Shown in pieces: positions 6,044 through 8,428 of a stretch of 8,428 bases of DNA. Positions within the stretch are counted from its first letter, which is position 1; each line of letters begins with the position of its first letter. Both the position numbers and the translations under genes were made by a program. This DNA is from Acidobacteriota bacterium (GTDB taxonomy: Bacteria > Acidobacteriota > Blastocatellia > Pyrinomonadales > Pyrinomonadaceae), in assembly GCA_023391155.1 (NCBI GenBank), contig JAEWBM010000078.1, positions 1 to 8,428 on the forward strand, read 5' to 3'. Below the pieces are notes generated by a model, which was given only the letters and a program-made list of their open reading frames with translations, had not been told where the DNA came from and made no database searches.

Positions 6044-6065
6044 ACGATAATTTTACATCAATATG
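6044..6065 (-). promoter_or_regulatory. AT-rich candidate -10 region of the small-gene/nucleotidyltransferase pair
   Basis: On the minus strand the 56-nt gap after the serine hydrolase gene contains TGATGTAAAATTATCG just before the ATG. TAAAAT resembles a -10 box. A TTGATC lies upstream, but the spacer of about 20 nt is too long for a standard sigma-70 promoter. It is marked because it is the most AT-rich patch in the area. Confidence 0.22.
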
Positions 6066-6099
6066 CGCGGGAAGCGATCAAGAACTACTTTGCTACCTC

Positions 6100-7806
6100 C
6101 TATTTGTTTGAAGTTCGCTCAAACGGCATGTCGCGCATGCGGGAGCCGCCGACGTGGAGGCCGGCGACCTTGCCGGACGCGTCGCGGGTAAACCATATCA
6201 CGTAAGGGCCGGCGCTGAAATGGTCTTTATATAGCGGCTGCATCGGGATACGGGTAGTGGGCCGCTGGCGGATGAACGGTTTTCCGTCGATGAGCGCGAC
6301 AGTGAATCGAGCGTCGGCCTCGTCGCTGTACCATTCGCCGGTGAGGGCGGAAAGCTCGTCTTTGGACGGCTGCCATACCGGATGGGCGGTCATGCGCGTG
6401 ACCTCGCCGGAGTTGTTGGCCTCACCGGAGACGGGCCGGCCACTCGAGTCAAAGTTGAACTTGAAGACGGTGGCGCCCATTGCAAAAGAGTCTTCGCTCA
6501 GAGGTACCAGCGGGCGGCCGCCGAACCGAAGCGAACCATCTTCGAACGTGAATCGGCCGGGCTGGCGGGTGCGTTCGTTGCGCCAGAGGCCGACGAATTT
6601 CTTGAGAAGTTCTTCGGAAACATCGGCGGCCTTTGTGGGCGTCGAGGAGGAGGACGGGTATGGGCCGAAGATCTCGTCGGTAATCTTTGCTGCGAGGCCG
6701 CCGGCACTCGGCGAAGTGCCGTTGCACATTACGGCGACGGAGACCTTTTGATCGGGATAGCGGGCCAGGAAAGTCTGGTAACCAGCGGTCGAGCCGCCGT
6801 GGGAAACGTCGCGCATTCCGCGATAGGTGCCGACGTTCAGGCCGAGAGCGTAGTTTATTTTGCGGCCGTCGGTGAGGATGCCCCGCGTTTCGAGTTCGGC
6901 AACGAAGGGTGCGCCGAAGGTCTTCGCATCAAGTGCGGCGTTCCATTTAAGCCAGTCGCCGACGGTGGTCAGCATGCCGCCGTTGCCGACGACGTTCATT
7001 ATCGGCATGTTGAGTTCCCAAGGCGCTTTTTCACTCTGACGCGAATAGGCTTGGGCACGGCCGGGGACGAGGCGGCGATAATCGTCGCGCCACGAGCTGT
7101 TTTTCATTTCGAGTGGCTTGAAGATACGTTCCGTGGTGAACTCACTGAAGCTCTTGCCTGAGACGCGTTCGACGATGGCTGCGGCCAATTGGTAACCGCT
7201 GTTGGAGTATGAGTATTCGTCACCCGGGGCAAAATCGGTCGCACGCTGGCGGGCGATGACATCCAGCGCGATCGCCTGTGTGATGACGCGATTGCCGCGC
7301 CCGGCACCGGTCAATGACATGACGGAGCCCCAATCGCGAAGGCCGGCCGTGTGATTAAGAAGATGCCGGATGGTGATCGGCCGCGAATATTCGGGAAGCT
7401 CGGGAATGTATTTACGGACGGGATCGTCGAGGTCGAGCTTTCCGTCGAGCTGAAGCAGGACGAGCGCGGCGGCGGTGAACTGTTTTGCGACCGAACCGGA
7501 TTCGAAGATGGTCTCGGGCGTGTTCGGGATCTTATGCTCCATCTCCGCAAGGCCGAATGCCTTGGAGAAGACGGTTTCGCCGCGAAGCGAAACGCCGACG
7601 GCACACCCGGGGGCCGGCATCGTGATCGAGCCTGCAGCCTCGCTGAACGCTTTTTCGGCACCGGCGATGACCTTTGCCTTGTCCGGCGGCGGCTGAAATG
7701 CGGCAGCGGCGGGAAGGAAGAGGCACACCAGCGCAGCGATCAAAGCCTTTAGGCTGTGGGGGATGCGGTGATGAGATCTACTCGTTCGGGGGTTCAACTT
7801 TTTCAT
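6100..7806 (-). CDS. Exported serine hydrolase, beta-lactamase/PBP-like (class C fold)
   Basis: From the ATG at 7806 the protein is 568 aa. The N-terminus is basic (MKKLNPRTSRSHHR). A hydrophobic core (ALIAALVCLFLPAAAA, 21-36) follows, so a Sec signal peptide cleaved near AAA-FQ is likely. The three serine-hydrolase motifs are present: SVAK at 105-108 with catalytic Ser105 and Lys108, YSN at 200-202, and HGG at 336-338. Residues about 395-568 form an extra C-terminal domain, typical of the large 'beta-lactamase family' esterases/peptidases common in Acidobacteriota and Bacteroidota. The substrate is unknown: D-amino peptides, esters or beta-lactams are all possible, and resistance should not be assumed. 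The reading frame stays open further upstream, but that part lies antisense-free within the AI-2E gene in another frame and lacks a signal peptide at its start. A second ATG at 7809 is equally possible. Confidence 0.9.
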   Translation of the reverse strand: MKKLNPRTSRSHHRIPHSLKALIAALVCLFLPAAAAFQPPPDKAKVIAGAEKAFSEAAGSITMPAPGCAVGVSLRGETVFSKAFGLAEMEHKIPNTPETIFESGSVAKQFTAAALVLLQLDGKLDLDDPVRKYIPELPEYSRPITIRHLLNHTAGLRDWGSVMSLTGAGRGNRVITQAIALDVIARQRATDFAPGDEYSYSNSGYQLAAAIVERVSGKSFSEFTTERIFKPLEMKNSSWRDDYRRLVPGRAQAYSRQSEKAPWELNMPIMNVVGNGGMLTTVGDWLKWNAALDAKTFGAPFVAELETRGILTDGRKINYALGLNVGTYRGMRDVSHGGSTAGYQTFLARYPDQKVSVAVMCNGTSPSAGGLAAKITDEIFGPYPSSSSTPTKAADVSEELLKKFVGLWRNERTRQPGRFTFEDGSLRFGGRPLVPLSEDSFAMGATVFKFNFDSSGRPVSGEANNSGEVTRMTAHPVWQPSKDELSALTGEWYSDEADARFTVALIDGKPFIRQRPTTRIPMQPLYKDHFSAGPYVIWFTRDASGKVAGLHVGGSRMRDMPFERTSNK

Positions 7807-8428
7807 CATCGTCTTTGTTACTCTTTTCCTCCTGCTCGGCCAGGACGGTGTCGGCGGCCTGGGCGATAAGGTCCTCGACATCCTCGTCGCGTTCCTCGGC
7901 CATTCCATTGGACTGTCTATAGAAGTACGACGAATGATAGAGTTCGTTCGCAAAACGGAGAAAAACTTTTCCGATGGCAATTGCGGGGATGGCAAGGATA
8001 AAGCCGAGAAAGCCGAACAGTTTGCCGCCGACAAGCAGCCCGAGAAAGACGGCCATGGGATGAAGGTTGAGGCGTTCGCCGAGTATTTTGGGCGTTAAGA
8101 AATACCCCTCGATGGATTGGACCAAGGCAAAAACGCCGAGCACGGCCGCGAGCTCCCAGACGCCGCCGCCGTTAGCGAGCGTGAACGATCCGGCGAGGAT
8201 TATGCCGAGTATCGTGCCGACATAGGGGATGGCATTGAGCAGGCCCGAGATGAGTGCGATGCCCGCCCAGGCCGGGACGCCGATGAGCCAGAACAGGACA
8301 GCGTATAACCCGGCCATAATAAAGCCGATGAGGAGCTGGCCGCGGACGTAGGATTCGAGAATGCGGCCGGATTCGTCAAAGAGGCGGCTGAAGGGGTCAC
8401 GAAAGCGCGGGGGTATAAGGTCCTCGAA
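7778..8428 (-). CDS. AI-2E/PerM-family transporter (UPF0118), C-terminal part
   Basis: The frame is open through the right edge, so the 5' end is outside the window; 216 residues are seen. The visible part has the family pattern: an amphipathic linker, SYVRGQLLIGFIMAGLY, several membrane helices, the NAIPYVGTILG loop, EGYFLTPKILGERLNLHP, and GGKLFGFLGFILAIPAIAI. A long acidic, Lys/Glu-rich cytoplasmic tail follows (RDEDVEDLIAQAADTV...). Family members are about 350 aa with 7-8 membrane segments. Members have been linked to AI-2 export, Na+/H+ antiport or general efflux, so the substrate is open. The internal ATG at 8317 is not the true start, because upstream codons continue the family sequence. 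The end overlaps the serine hydrolase start by 29 nt, suggesting cotranscription. Confidence 0.92.
   Translation of the reverse strand, partial: FEDLIPPRFRDPFSRLFDESGRILESYVRGQLLIGFIMAGLYAVLFWLIGVPAWAGIALISGLLNAIPYVGTILGIILAGSFTLANGGGVWELAAVLGVFALVQSIEGYFLTPKILGERLNLHPMAVFLGLLVGGKLFGFLGFILAIPAIAIGKVFLRFANELYHSSYFYRQSNGMAEERDEDVEDLIAQAADTVLAEQEEKSNKDDDEKVEPPNE

Noticed and set aside
5393..6205. Plus-strand 270-codon open frame
   Set aside because: It spans three minus-strand genes and the gaps between them and resembles no protein family.
6382..7161. Plus-strand 259-codon open frame
   Set aside because: It is antisense to the serine hydrolase, whose motifs are complete.
7807..8034. N-terminal extension of the serine hydrolase in its open frame
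   Set aside because: This part overlaps the clear AI-2E coding frame, is rich in Ser/Arg/Pro as shadow frames are, and would bury the signal peptide internally.

Overview
All recognisable genes in this window are on the minus strand, so transcription runs from high to low coordinates. The moderately GC-rich sequence, the protein types and the short GC-rich tandem repeats next to genes suggest Acidobacteriota, perhaps Blastocatellia/Pyrinomonadaceae. That placement is an inference from general resemblance, not from a marker gene.

In transcription order, the right end (8428 to 6100) holds the C-terminal part of an AI-2E/PerM-family membrane protein, which runs off the window. It overlaps by 29 nt an exported serine hydrolase of the beta-lactamase/penicillin-binding-protein-like class. 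Next (6043 to 5344) comes a tight two-gene unit: a 67-aa basic protein, then a small nucleotidyltransferase-fold protein, resembling a toxin-antitoxin or minimal nucleotidyltransferase pair.

The core of the window (5253 to 859) looks like a pyrimidine/hydantoin salvage cluster: a 57-aa two-helix membrane peptide with a GTG start, a dihydropyrimidinase, an 84-aa membrane protein, an NCS1-family nucleobase/hydantoin permease and a nitrilase-superfamily beta-ureidopropionase. The permease would import the pyrimidine or hydantoin. The dihydropyrimidinase would open the ring to an N-carbamoyl-beta-amino acid, and the ureidopropionase would release beta-alanine (or its methyl analogue), CO2 and ammonia. 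The first enzyme of reductive pyrimidine breakdown, dihydropyrimidine dehydrogenase, is not in the window. A Rid-family protein (564 to 178) follows as a possible last member.

The left end has two tandem-repeat arrays with different sequences but the same design, a 30-bp unit plus a linker of about 5 bp (period 35 bp). One (5 copies, 6-177) abuts the stop codon of the Rid gene. The other (8 copies, 581-856) fills the gap between the ureidopropionase stop and the Rid gene. Their consensus units match at 19 of 30 positions without gaps, which suggests one diverged repeat family. The linkers are far too short for CRISPR. This is the least explained structure in the window. No rRNA, tRNA, insertion sequence or convincing terminator was seen.
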